Made by a program: the position numbers and the translations under genes. Shown here piece after piece: positions 19,763 through 29,871 of a stretch of DNA of 39,903 nt. The notes beneath the pieces are model-generated. The model was not told where the DNA came from. It searched no databases and saw only the letters and a list, made by a program, of their open reading frames with translations. This DNA comes from Eubacteriales bacterium (lineage in GTDB: Bacteria > Bacillota > Clostridia > Christensenellales > MB2-83), in assembly GCA_018385275.1 (NCBI GenBank), contig JAHAZM010000058.1, positions 1 through 39,903 on the forward strand, written 5' to 3'. Position 1 is the first letter of the stretch. Each line of letters starts with the position of its first letter.

Positions 19763-21598
19763 ATGGAGACGGAAAAAGGACAGATCAGGGTCGACACAGA
19801 AAACCTGATGCCTATTATCAAGAAATGGTTATACTCGGACAGAGATATTTTCCTGCGCGAAATCGTATCCAACGCCGTAGACGCTGTTTCAAAAATGAAG
19901 AAACTGTATTCTCTCGGCGCTATCGATACGACGGACGATTACCGCGTGGACGTCAGGCTCGATAAAAAGAATAAGACGATCACGGTCAGCGATAACGGAA
20001 TCGGCATGACGCGCGAGGAAGTGGATCAGTACATCAATCAAGTGGCGTTTTCGGGCGCCGTTGAATTCGTCAACAAGTACTGCGACAAAGAGGAGAACGA
20101 CGGGATCATCGGACACTTCGGGCTGGGCTTTTATTCCGCGTTCATGGTGTCGGAGTGCGTGGAGATCGAGACGCTTTCCTATCAGGAGGGCGCGCAGCCC
20201 GTACACTGGAAGAGCACGGGCGGTTCCGATTATGAATTAGGGACCGGCACGCGCGCTTCACGCGGGACCGACGTGATCCTTCATATCGAGCCGGACAGCG
20301 AGGATATGCTGGACGAAGCGGAGAAGATCCTGGCGAAGTACTGCGCGTTTCTGCCGGTGCCGATCTATTTTGACGACGGCTGCGAGGAGTGCGAGGGGCA
20401 CGCTGACGAGGACAAGCAGATCAACGACATCCATCCGCTTTGGACCAAAGCGCCCAGCGAATGCACGGAATCGGAGTATCGGGCTTTTTATCATACGGTT
20501 TTTGCCGACCTGAACGAGCCGTTGTTCTGGATCCATCTGAACGTCGATTATCCGTTCAATCTCAAGGGGATCCTGTATTTTCCGAAGATTCGTCGGGATA
20601 TGGGCGTGATCGCGGGAGAGATCAAACTGTACAACAATCAGGTTTTCGTGGCGGATAATATCAAAGAGGTCATCCCGGAGTATTTACTGCTTCTGAAAGG
20701 CGTGATCGATTGTCCGGATCTGCCGCTGAACGTGTCGCGCAGTTTTCTCCAAAACGATAATTTTGTCAAAAAAGTCGCCGCGCATATCACAAAAAAAGTG
20801 GCTGACAAGCTCATGTCGCTGTTCAACACGGCGCGGGAAGAGTATCAGAAGTACTGGAACGACATTGCGCCTTTTGTCAAATACGGGGCGATGAAGGATC
20901 CGTCTTTCTATGAGAAAGTATCCCCGTGTCTCATGCTGCAGACGATCAAGGATCACTATCTTTCTATAGACGAATATCTGGAACTGAATAAAGAGAAATA
21001 CCCGGATACGATATACTACGTCAACGACCGCGTTCAGCAGGCGCAGTATATCGAGATGTTCAACGAAAAGGATATCCCGGCCGTGTATCTTGAAACGGTC
21101 ATCGACAGCGCGTTTCTGCAGATGATCGAAGAAAAGAGACCGGGCGTCAAGTTTGCCCGGGTCGACGCCGCGCTGGTCGACGGCATCAAAGGAGAGGGCG
21201 GAGTCGTATACCCGCAGAGCGAACTCTCCCAGGCGGAAGAATTGTTCCGCAACGCAGCCGAAGACAGAGAGCTCGAGGTCAAGTTTGAGTCGCTGGAAGA
21301 CAAAAGCGTGCCGGCTATGCTGCTGACGGACGAAATGACGAGACGTCTGCAGGATTTTGCCAAGATGTACGGCAGTGAAGCGCAGCCCTGGATGACGGCG
21401 ATGCCCGTTAAACAGACGCTGGTAGTCAATACGGCTTCAAAGCTGGTATATCGTTTGTTCGGATTGATCGAGAAAGCGGAAGACGCTTCGCTTTATGCCG
21501 AACAGATCTATCACATCGCGCTGCTGCTTCGCGGATCGATGACGCCGGCACAGACCAAACGATTCGTACAGATTACGTCAGAGCTTTTAGAGAAATAA
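19763..21598 (+). CDS. htpG: Molecular chaperone HtpG (Hsp90 family)
   Basis: IFLREIVSNAVDAVSKM, VSDNGIGMTREEV, GHFGLGFYSAFMV; start 19763 (METEKGQI). Confidence 0.96.
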   Translation: METEKGQIRVDTENLMPIIKKWLYSDRDIFLREIVSNAVDAVSKMKKLYSLGAIDTTDDYRVDVRLDKKNKTITVSDNGIGMTREEVDQYINQVAFSGAVEFVNKYCDKEENDGIIGHFGLGFYSAFMVSECVEIETLSYQEGAQPVHWKSTGGSDYELGTGTRASRGTDVILHIEPDSEDMLDEAEKILAKYCAFLPVPIYFDDGCEECEGHADEDKQINDIHPLWTKAPSECTESEYRAFYHTVFADLNEPLFWIHLNVDYPFNLKGILYFPKIRRDMGVIAGEIKLYNNQVFVADNIKEVIPEYLLLLKGVIDCPDLPLNVSRSFLQNDNFVKKVAAHITKKVADKLMSLFNTAREEYQKYWNDIAPFVKYGAMKDPSFYEKVSPCLMLQTIKDHYLSIDEYLELNKEKYPDTIYYVNDRVQQAQYIEMFNEKDIPAVYLETVIDSAFLQMIEEKRPGVKFARVDAALVDGIKGEGGVVYPQSELSQAEELFRNAAEDRELEVKFESLEDKSVPAMLLTDEMTRRLQDFAKMYGSEAQPWMTAMPVKQTLVVNTASKLVYRLFGLIEKAEDASLYAEQIYHIALLLRGSMTPAQTKRFVQITSELLEK

Positions 21599-21605
21599 AA
21601 AAGCG

Positions 21606-21634
21606 TTGACAAAAAACGCAGGCCATAATAATAT
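21606..21634 (+). promoter_or_regulatory. SigA promoter for the rplU operon
   Basis: TTGACA - 17 nt - TAATAT. Confidence 0.7.
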
Positions 21635-21637
21635 TAT

Positions 21638-21770
21638 ACGGTACCGTAGTGAGCGCCGCGGTAATATCCGGTCGGATATTTCACTGCATGTATGCTTTTA
21701 AGCCGCGGCTTCCGCTCGAAGGGGTCTAAATCACGCTGTTCCGGCGTGTACCGTACTCGGCGAGATTATG
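21638..21770 (+). ncRNA. Structured leader upstream of rplU (probable L21 leader)
   Basis: Long-range pairing ACGGTAC (21638-21644) with GTACCGT (21748-21754), hairpins AATATCC/GGATATT and CACGC/GCGTG, GCCGCGG/CCGCGGC pairing; position directly before rplU. Confidence 0.65.
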
Positions 21771-21791
21771 CATAAGGAGGTGCAACACAAT

Positions 21792-22103
21792 ATGTATGCT
21801 GTTATTCAGACGGGCGGCAAACAGTATCGTGTTCAGGAAGGCGATTTCGTATACGTCGAGAAACTTGACAACGAAGTCGGCGAAACGGTAAAGTTTGACG
21901 TATTGCTCGTTGCCGACGGCGATCAGATCAGCGTCGGTACGCCGATCGTGGACGGCGCCGTTGTCGAAGGCAAAATCGCCGCTCACGGCAAAGGACAGAA
22001 GATCATCGTCTTCAAGTATAAGTCGAAGAAGAACGTACGCAAGAAGAACGGCCATCGTCAGCCTTTTACCAAGGTTGAGATCACGCGTGTAGCAGGAGTC
22101 TGA
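21792..22103 (+). CDS. rplU: 50S ribosomal protein L21
   Basis: [25 protein letters not shown]...; AAGGAGG upstream. Confidence 0.98.
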   Translation: MYAVIQTGGKQYRVQEGDFVYVEKLDNEVGETVKFDVLLVADGDQISVGTPIVDGAVVEGKIAAHGKGQKIIVFKYKSKKNVRKKNGHRQPFTKVEITRVAGV

Positions 22104-22104
22104 C

Positions 22105-22431
22105 GTGATAACGGTCACGATCCGGAGCGCGTCCCACGGTGAAATCTGCGGATTTTGCGTCCGGGGACATGCCGGTTATGCTTCAAAAGGGCAGGATATC
22201 GTGTGCTCGGCGGTCAGCGTGTTGACGATCAATGCTGTCAATTCACTGACGGAGTTGACTTCGGCTCGAATTGAACAATCCGTTTCCGACGGCGAGATGC
22301 AAGTCAAAGTTGTAGAGGGAACGGATGATCCATCCGTTCAATTGATCCTGAAAAGTATGGTTCTGGGGCTGGAAGCAGTCGCAGAGGAGTACGGAGACTA
22401 TGTGTCAATTGAACAAAGAAAATCAGAATAA
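22105..22431 (+). CDS. prp: Ribosomal-processing cysteine protease Prp
   Basis: GHAGYASKGQDIVCSAVSVLTINAVNSL with conserved His and Cys; between rplU and rpmA. Confidence 0.95.
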   Translation: MITVTIRSASHGEICGFCVRGHAGYASKGQDIVCSAVSVLTINAVNSLTELTSARIEQSVSDGEMQVKVVEGTDDPSVQLILKSMVLGLEAVAEEYGDYVSIEQRKSE

Positions 22432-22449
22432 CGGAGGTGTGTGTAGTCT

Positions 22450-22734
22450 ATGATCAGAATGAATTTACAGCTCTTCGCTCATAAAAAAGGTGTAGGAAGC
22501 ACGAGAAACGGGCGCGACAGTGAATCGAAGCGCCTCGGCACGAAACGGCCTGACGGCTTCCATGTATCGGCCGGAAACATCCTGGTTCGTCAGCGCGGTT
22601 CTCATATCAAACCGGGTCTGAACGTCGGGATCGGAAGCGATGATACGTTGTATGCCAAGATCAGCGGCATCGTACGCTATGAGCGCGTCGGCAAAGACGG
22701 AAAAAGAGCCAGCGTATATCCCGTTGCGGAATAA
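22450..22734 (+). CDS. rpmA: 50S ribosomal protein L27 with Prp-cleavable N-terminal extension
   Basis: [30 protein letters not shown]...; start may alternatively be 22459. Confidence 0.98.
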   Translation: MIRMNLQLFAHKKGVGSTRNGRDSESKRLGTKRPDGFHVSAGNILVRQRGSHIKPGLNVGIGSDDTLYAKISGIVRYERVGKDGKRASVYPVAE

Positions 22735-22742
22735 GCATGAAA

Positions 22743-22777
22743 TAAAGTCGCAGCATATGAGTTGTGGCTTTATTTTT
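22743..22777 (+). terminator. Intrinsic terminator after rpmA
   Basis: AAAGTCGCAGC-ATATGA-GTTGTGGCTTT (11 bp with wobbles) then ATTTTTAT. Confidence 0.75.
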
Positions 22778-22802
22778 ATATCTGTTTGAGCATTGTTGAC
22801 TG

Positions 22803-22852
22803 CTTGAAAAAAATGCGATTTTTTTCGCAAATAATAGATGATTTTTTTCAAG
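22803..22852. repeat. Nested inverted repeat upstream of the guaB promoter
   Basis: CTTGAAAAAAAT (22803-22814) ... ATTTTTTTCAAG (22841-22852), with inner TGCGA-TTTTTT-TCGCA (22814-22829). Confidence 0.75.
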
Positions 22853-22902
22853 ATATCTGCTATAATAGATTCAATATAATTTGATGCGGTTTTCGTGTCT
22901 AA

Positions 22903-24378
<1,476 letters not shown>

Positions 24379-24387
24379 TGAAGCCGC

Positions 24388-24420
24388 AAAGGCAGGGCGG
24401 AGACCCCTGCCTTTTATTTT
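24388..24420 (+). terminator. Intrinsic terminator after guaB
   Basis: aaaGGCAGGG-cggaga-cCCCTGCCttttatttt. Confidence 0.8.
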
Positions 24421-24424
24421 CTCC

Positions 24425-24453
24425 TTGACCGATTTGCGTAACTATGCTAATAT
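24425..24453 (+). promoter_or_regulatory. SigA promoter of the T-box/acyl-CoA synthetase transcript
   Basis: TTGACC - 17 nt - TAATAT. Confidence 0.65.
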
Positions 24454-24464
24454 TTATGCATATT

Positions 24465-24721
24465 CAAAAGGCGATGAGAATGAGGAGTACGTCTTTTCCC
24501 GAAGCACAGAGAGCCGTTGATGATGAGAATGCGGCGTGACGGAAGGGCGGAAGGTAGCATTGGAGCCGCGCGCCTGAAACTGTCAGTAAGGAGCGACGTG
24601 AGATCCCGACGTTAACGGGAAGCGATAGTTGATATCGGCAGAGTGCGCGTTGTATGACGCGAAATTAGGTGGTAACGCGAAGGCCTTCGTCCTATAGGTG
24701 GCGAAGGCTTTTGTTTGTTTT
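24465..24721 (+). ncRNA. T-box leader upstream of an acyl-CoA synthetase gene
   Basis: Stem I with GATGAGAATGAGGAGTA and GAAGCACAGAGAGCCG; specifier region GAAGGTAGCATTGGAG; T-box AATTAGGTGGTAACGCG (24663-24679); terminator GCCTTCG...CGAAGGC plus TTTTGTTTGTTTT. Confidence 0.9.
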
Positions 24722-24735
24722 GGAGGAATGTCGGC

Positions 24736-26403
24736 ATGGTGCTGGATCGGTTTTTAAAGAAGACGGAATTCTCTTCCTATGAGGATTTTATAGAGAATTA
24801 CGCGGTCAACGTTCCGGAGAATTTTAATTTTTCCTATGACGTGGTAGACGTATGGGCGGAGACGGAGCCGGATAAAACGGCGCTGATCTATTGCAACGAC
24901 GAAGGATATGAGCACGTGTTTTCGTTCCGTGAAATCAGCCGACGTTCCATGCAGATCGCCAATATGCTGAAGCGGCTCGGCGTGGTCAAGGGATGCCGGG
25001 TGCTGCTGATGCTGCGCCGGCGCTATGAGTATTGGCTCACGGCCTGTGCTTTGCACCGGATCGGCGCGGTGCTGATCCCGGCCTCCATCCAGATGGCGTC
25101 AAAGGATATCGCGTATCGCTGCGACGCGGCCGGCGTCATGACGGTCATAGCTGTCAACGATGAATACACCGTGACGCAGATCGAACACGCGGCGTTGCCG
25201 ACCGTGCGGAATCGCATTCTGGTCGACGGCGAACGGGATGGTTGGATTTCCTTTGATGAGTATGAAAAGGAAGCCGATGTTTTCCTGAGGCCGGAAGGCA
25301 AAGAGCAGACGCACAATGACGATACGATGCTGATGTACTTTACTTCCGGCACGACGGGCATGCCGAAAATGGTCATGCATACTTTTACTTATCCGCTCGG
25401 GCATATCACCACGGCGAAATATTGGCAGTGCGTGGAGAATAACGGGCTACACATGACGGTTTCGGACTCGGGATGGGCAAAATTCGGTTGGGGGAACATC
25501 TACGGACAGTGGATCTGCGGCAGCGCGATCCTGGGATATGATTATCATCGTTTCGACGCGCACCGTCTGTTGGAAATCATGCAGAAGTATCCGCTGACGA
25601 CTTTCTGCGTGCCGCCGACGATCTATCGTTTTTTGATTAAAGAAGACTTGTCCGCGGCCGATCTGAGCGGGATCAAACGCTGTACTACGGCGGGAGAACC
25701 TCTTAATCCGGAGGTATACGACAGATTCCTGGAGCAGACGGGGCAGCGGATCGTGGAAGGTTTCGGTCAAAGCGAAAGCTCGGTTCTGATGGCTAACTTT
25801 CCGTGGGTCGAATATCACGGCGGTTCCATGGGCAAGCCTTCGCCTTTGTACCGATTCGACGTGATCGACGCTGAAGGGCGCAGCTGCGGTATTGGCGAAG
25901 AAGGAGAATTGGTGGTGCGTTTCGGCGACGGACCGCTTCCGCTGGGATTGGCCTGCGGGTACTACCGGAATCCCGAAAAAACGGAGGAAGTCTGGGATCA
26001 CGGCGTTTATCATACCGGGGATAAGGTTTGGTATGATGAAAGCGGATACTATTGGTATCTGGGCCGGAATGACGATATGATCAAGTGCTCCGGATACCGG
26101 ATCGGACCGTTTGAGGTGGAAAGCGTGCTCATGGAGCACCCGTCTGTTTTGGAATGCTGTATCACGGCTGTGCCGGACGCTTTGCGCGGGCAGATCGTCA
26201 AGGCGACGATCGTTCTGGCGAAGGGATATGAGCCGAGCGACGCGCTGATTAAGGAACTTCAGACCTACGTAAAGAAAAACACAGCCCCGTACAAGTATCC
26301 GAGACTGGTGGAATTTGTAGACGAACTGCCCAAGACAGTAAGCGGGAAAATCCAGCGAAACGTAATTCGGGCGCGGGACGAGGCCAAGAGAAGAGGGTAC
26401 TGA
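24736..26403 (+). CDS. AMP-dependent acyl-CoA synthetase, medium-chain (MACS/ACSM-like)
   Basis: YFTSGTTGMPKMVMHT, GFGQSES, YHTGDKVWYDESGYYWYLGRNDDMIKCSGYRIGPFEVES, PKTVSGKIQRNVIR. Start 24736 with TGGAGGA upstream. Confidence 0.93.
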   Translation: MVLDRFLKKTEFSSYEDFIENYAVNVPENFNFSYDVVDVWAETEPDKTALIYCNDEGYEHVFSFREISRRSMQIANMLKRLGVVKGCRVLLMLRRRYEYWLTACALHRIGAVLIPASIQMASKDIAYRCDAAGVMTVIAVNDEYTVTQIEHAALPTVRNRILVDGERDGWISFDEYEKEADVFLRPEGKEQTHNDDTMLMYFTSGTTGMPKMVMHTFTYPLGHITTAKYWQCVENNGLHMTVSDSGWAKFGWGNIYGQWICGSAILGYDYHRFDAHRLLEIMQKYPLTTFCVPPTIYRFLIKEDLSAADLSGIKRCTTAGEPLNPEVYDRFLEQTGQRIVEGFGQSESSVLMANFPWVEYHGGSMGKPSPLYRFDVIDAEGRSCGIGEEGELVVRFGDGPLPLGLACGYYRNPEKTEEVWDHGVYHTGDKVWYDESGYYWYLGRNDDMIKCSGYRIGPFEVESVLMEHPSVLECCITAVPDALRGQIVKATIVLAKGYEPSDALIKELQTYVKKNTAPYKYPRLVEFVDELPKTVSGKIQRNVIRARDEAKRRGY

Positions 26404-26411
26404 TATGTAGC

Positions 26412-26438
26412 GCGGACCGCTCTCGGCGGTCCGTTTCC
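26412..26438 (+). terminator. Intrinsic terminator after the acyl-CoA synthetase
   Basis: CGGACCGC-TCTCG-GCGGTCCG then TTTCCTT. Confidence 0.7.
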
Positions 26439-26439
26439 T

Positions 26440-26661
26440 TCAACAGGGGCATTTAGGGCCGGGCTTCTGACAGATAAGACCGTCGCCGCAGCCGCAGAAG
26501 ACCATGGCCAGAAGCAAAATGAAGAACATCAGATTGTCCCGGTCCTGAGCAAAGCACGAGGAATTGCCGAAAAGAACGATGATGAGAAGAAAGAAGAAAA
26601 GCACGCTGCTATTGCTGCTTTCTTCTTCGTAATTGTTGAGCATGCCGTTTAATAAACTCAT
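26440..26661 (-). CDS. Small membrane protein with Cys-rich C-terminus, unknown function
   Basis: 73 aa, two hydrophobic segments, C-terminus VFCGCGDGLICQKPGPKCPC; GGAGGG RBS upstream of ATG. Confidence 0.65.
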   Translation of the reverse strand: MSLLNGMLNNYEEESSNSSVLFFFLLIIVLFGNSSCFAQDRDNLMFFILLLAMVFCGCGDGLICQKPGPKCPC

Positions 26662-26765
26662 GTGAACCCTCCAGAAATCATGATGAAATTGTGTAGCTCA
26701 GTACATAACTATGATTTCGAGCGGAACGATGTGAAAAAAACGAGGGTTTTCCGAGAAATTTTCTA

Positions 26766-26794
26766 TTGACTTATTCTTTCCTTTCAATTATAAT
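26766..26794 (+). promoter_or_regulatory. SigA promoter for the arsR-uvrC operon
   Basis: TTGACT - 17 nt - TATAAT. Confidence 0.7.
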
Positions 26795-26801
26795 AAATCA
26801 T

Positions 26802-26813
26802 GCTCATATGAGC
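26802..26813. promoter_or_regulatory. Perfect palindrome, candidate operator for the ArsR-family regulator
   Basis: GCTCATATGAGC just downstream of the -10 and ahead of the arsR-like CDS. Confidence 0.5.
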
Positions 26814-26844
26814 GCGTGAACAAGTGTAAACGGAGGATCGTTTC

Positions 26845-27213
26845 ATGGATACCGCGGAAAACACAGAAGTCCAGGTACTCAAACCCGTTGAAAAAGAAGT
26901 CGTTGAATTCGTGACGAACAATCTTCTCAAGGAGAAGGATTGTTTCGATATGGTGGAGTTTTTCAAGCTCTTTTCCGACTATACCAGAATCAAGGTATTA
27001 TATGTGCTTTCCATGTCCGAAATGTGTGTTTCCGATATCGCGCTCGTTCTGAACATGCATCAGTCGACGATCTCGCACCAGCTGAAGACGCTGCGTGCCA
27101 GTGGTCTCGTCCGCTGCAGAAGGGCCGGTAAGATCATTTATTACGCCCTTGACGACGATCATATCCAGCAGGTTCTCGTTCAGGGACTGAATCACGTCGG
27201 CGTAACCGAATAA
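26845..27213 (+). CDS. ArsR/SmtB-family winged-helix transcriptional regulator
   Basis: FFKLFSDYTRIKVLYVLSMSEMCVSDIALVLNMHQSTISHQLKTLRASGLVRCRRAGKIIYYALDDDH. Confidence 0.93.
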   Translation: MDTAENTEVQVLKPVEKEVVEFVTNNLLKEKDCFDMVEFFKLFSDYTRIKVLYVLSMSEMCVSDIALVLNMHQSTISHQLKTLRASGLVRCRRAGKIIYYALDDDHIQQVLVQGLNHVGVTE

Positions 27214-27214
27214 G

Positions 27215-29056
27215 ATGAACGAAAAAATCAAAAACGTATTGATGAACCTCCCCGAATCCAGCGGATGCTATATTTTCCGCAATAAGGACGGGGAGGTCAT
27301 ATATGTAGGGAAAGCGGTCTCTCTGAAAAACCGTGTCCGACAGTATTTTCATTCCACGGCGCACCAGATCAAGGTAGAAGCGATGGTCAGTCACGTGGAC
27401 AGTATCGAGTATATCGTGACGGACAATGAAACTGAGGCGTTGCTGCTGGAGAACAATCTGATCAAGCGGTATATGCCTCATTATAATATACTGCTGAAGA
27501 ACGGCAACGCATATCCTTATATCGAGCTCACGCTGCAGGACCGTTATCCGCAGCTCAAAGCGCTGCGCACGATCGCGCCGCAGAAGGGCAACCGGTATTT
27601 CGGCCCGTATCTCGGCATGACGAAGGCCCGGGACGTGATCGACACAGCTAAAATGATTTATCCGATCATACAGTGCAAACTGTCCGCCAAACAGATCGAG
27701 AGCGGGAAAGTGCGGCCCTGTATCAATTATCAGATCGGACTTTGTTCTGCGCCCTGCGCAGGACTCATCAGCGCCGAGGAATACCGGCAGCGCTATATCG
27801 AACCGGTCGCGAAGTATTTGTCCGGCAGTATACAGGAGGCCGTCGCCTATGTGGAATCGGCTATGAAAAAGGCTTCCGCACAGATGGAGTTCGAGCGGGC
27901 GGGGTATTACCGGGATCTGCTTACTTCGATACGTGCTTCGAGCGAGCGGCAGAAAGCGGTTTTTCCGGCCGATATCGAATGCGACGCCGTCGCGCTGCTG
28001 CTGCACGAGGACGTCGCGGTGGCATCGAGTTTCTTTGTCAGGAAAGGAAGGATCATCGGTCGGCATATCGAAACATGGGAAAACCGGATGAACGACGATC
28101 TGCCGGGCCTGTTGTCCGAATATCTGAAGCAGTATTATTTTTCTGACAACTATATACCGCGTGGCCTGATCCTTTCGGTGCAGCCCGCCGACGCGGACGC
28201 GATTGAGGAAACGCTTTTGCGTCTGACGGGACGACACGTAGAGATGACGGTGCCGCAGAGAGGCAAGAAAAAAGATCTGATCACGCTGGCCCTTAAGAAC
28301 GCGGAAGAGTATATCACAAAATCGCTGGAATACAAGATGGCGAAGGAACGCCGTATCGACGCAGGGCTGGAAGAATTAAAAAGAGCTTTATCGCTTCCCA
28401 AAATGCCGCTGCGAATCGAATGCTTTGATATTTCCAACATTCAGGGGACCGATTCCGTCGCGTCCATGGTAGTGGCGATCAACGGATATTCTGCTAACAA
28501 GGAATATCGGCGTTATCGGATCAAAACGGTGGAAGGCGCCAATGATTTTGCCTCTATGGCGGAAATCATGACGAGGCGTTTCGGAAGGGCAAAAGCGGAA
28601 AACGGCGTTCTGCCCGATCTGATCGTGGTGGACGGCGGCGCGATACAACTGCGGTTTGCGCATGAAGTGATGAAAGACCTCGGTTACGACATCCCCATGG
28701 TGGGGCTCGCGGAGAAATTCGAGGAGATCTATCGGTTGAACAGCGATACCCCGCTGATCCTGGACAGGCGCAGCACGGCGCTGCAGATCCTGACCAGGCT
28801 GCGGGATGAAGCGCACCGGTTCGCTATTACGTATCATCGGTCGCTGCGGAGCAAAAACGAGTTTCGGTCCCGGCTGCTGGACATCGAAGGGATCGGCAAG
28901 AAAAAATCCGCCGCGTTGTTCAAGGCTTTCGGCTCTTATCGCCGTATTTCGGAGTCGGATGAGGCGGCGCTGGCGGCCGTGCCCGGCATTACTCAAAAAG
29001 ACGCGGAGAAGATAGCCGCTTTTTTCGAACGTGAAAAGACGAAAGGAAACGCATGA
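27215..29056 (+). CDS. uvrC: Excinuclease ABC subunit C
   Basis: GIY-YIG: LPESSGCYIFRNKDGEVIYVGKAVSLKNRVRQYF; RNase H-like ECFDISNIQGTDSVASMVV; C-terminal HhH. Confidence 0.97.
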   Translation: MNEKIKNVLMNLPESSGCYIFRNKDGEVIYVGKAVSLKNRVRQYFHSTAHQIKVEAMVSHVDSIEYIVTDNETEALLLENNLIKRYMPHYNILLKNGNAYPYIELTLQDRYPQLKALRTIAPQKGNRYFGPYLGMTKARDVIDTAKMIYPIIQCKLSAKQIESGKVRPCINYQIGLCSAPCAGLISAEEYRQRYIEPVAKYLSGSIQEAVAYVESAMKKASAQMEFERAGYYRDLLTSIRASSERQKAVFPADIECDAVALLLHEDVAVASSFFVRKGRIIGRHIETWENRMNDDLPGLLSEYLKQYYFSDNYIPRGLILSVQPADADAIEETLLRLTGRHVEMTVPQRGKKKDLITLALKNAEEYITKSLEYKMAKERRIDAGLEELKRALSLPKMPLRIECFDISNIQGTDSVASMVVAINGYSANKEYRRYRIKTVEGANDFASMAEIMTRRFGRAKAENGVLPDLIVVDGGAIQLRFAHEVMKDLGYDIPMVGLAEKFEEIYRLNSDTPLILDRRSTALQILTRLRDEAHRFAITYHRSLRSKNEFRSRLLDIEGIGKKKSAALFKAFGSYRRISESDEAALAAVPGITQKDAEKIAAFFEREKTKGNA

Positions 29057-29871
29057 TAAAACTACTGGTTACAGACATCGACGGCACATTGATTACTGAC
29101 GACGGACGTCTGACGGAAGAGAATAAGCGCGCGATCCGCGCCGCGAGAGAGAAGGGCGTGACCTTCGTTCTTGCAACAGGACGCATGCACGTCGGGGCGG
29201 CGCATATCTGGAGGGAACTTGGATTGGACACGCCGATCATCTCCTATCAGGGCGCTCTGATTTATGATTTTATAGCGAAAAAGTCGATTTTCAGCGAAAA
29301 ACTCGATAAGGCGAACGTGCTGTCGGTCCTGGAGTTTGTCCGCGAATACGGGCTGTATACGCATGTTTACGACGATGACGCGTTTTATCGGAATCAGTTT
29401 AACCGGATGTCGGAACGCTATGAGAAAGCGACCCGTGTCAAAGGAGAACTGCGCGTCGACATAGAAAACGCCGTGCCGGAAGACGGATGTCCGAAGGTGC
29501 TGATTATGGACGCAAGCGAGCGGATGCCGGAGTATATTGAGGAAGCGAAAAAGCGTTTCGGCGATCGTATGGAGATCACCTGCAGCAACTCGTACATGCT
29601 TGAATTCATGAAAAAAGGAATCTCGAAGGGGAGAGCGGTCCGGGCGCTGGCCGAAAAACTCGGCGTGAAGCGAGACGAGATCCTGACCTGCGGAGACGGT
29701 TTGAACGACGTGCCGCTGATCGAAGCGGCAGGGATCGGCGCGGCGGTCGCGAATGCCGTGCCGGAATTGAAGCGGTCGGCAAGCATCATCATACCGAGCA
29801 ATAACGACAACGCGTTGGCGGACGTGATCGACAGGTTTATCCTGAAAAAGAAAGGAGAAAAGAATGGCTAA
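29053..29871 (+). CDS. Cof-type HAD-IIB family hydrolase
   Basis: MIKLLVTDIDGTLITDDG..., ILTCGDGLNDVPLIEAAGIGAAVANAVPELK. Confidence 0.93.
   Translation: MIKLLVTDIDGTLITDDGRLTEENKRAIRAAREKGVTFVLATGRMHVGAAHIWRELGLDTPIISYQGALIYDFIAKKSIFSEKLDKANVLSVLEFVREYGLYTHVYDDDAFYRNQFNRMSERYEKATRVKGELRVDIENAVPEDGCPKVLIMDASERMPEYIEEAKKRFGDRMEITCSNSYMLEFMKKGISKGRAVRALAEKLGVKRDEILTCGDGLNDVPLIEAAGIGAAVANAVPELKRSASIIIPSNNDNALADVIDRFILKKKGEKNG

Noticed and set aside
24551-24560. Glycine (GGU) specifier for the second T-box
   Set aside because: Possible by spacing to the downstream GGA, but GUA is in register with the thrS T-box after GAA-N, and UGGU does not fit a U73 tRNA-Gly. Remains to be confirmed by covariance alignment.
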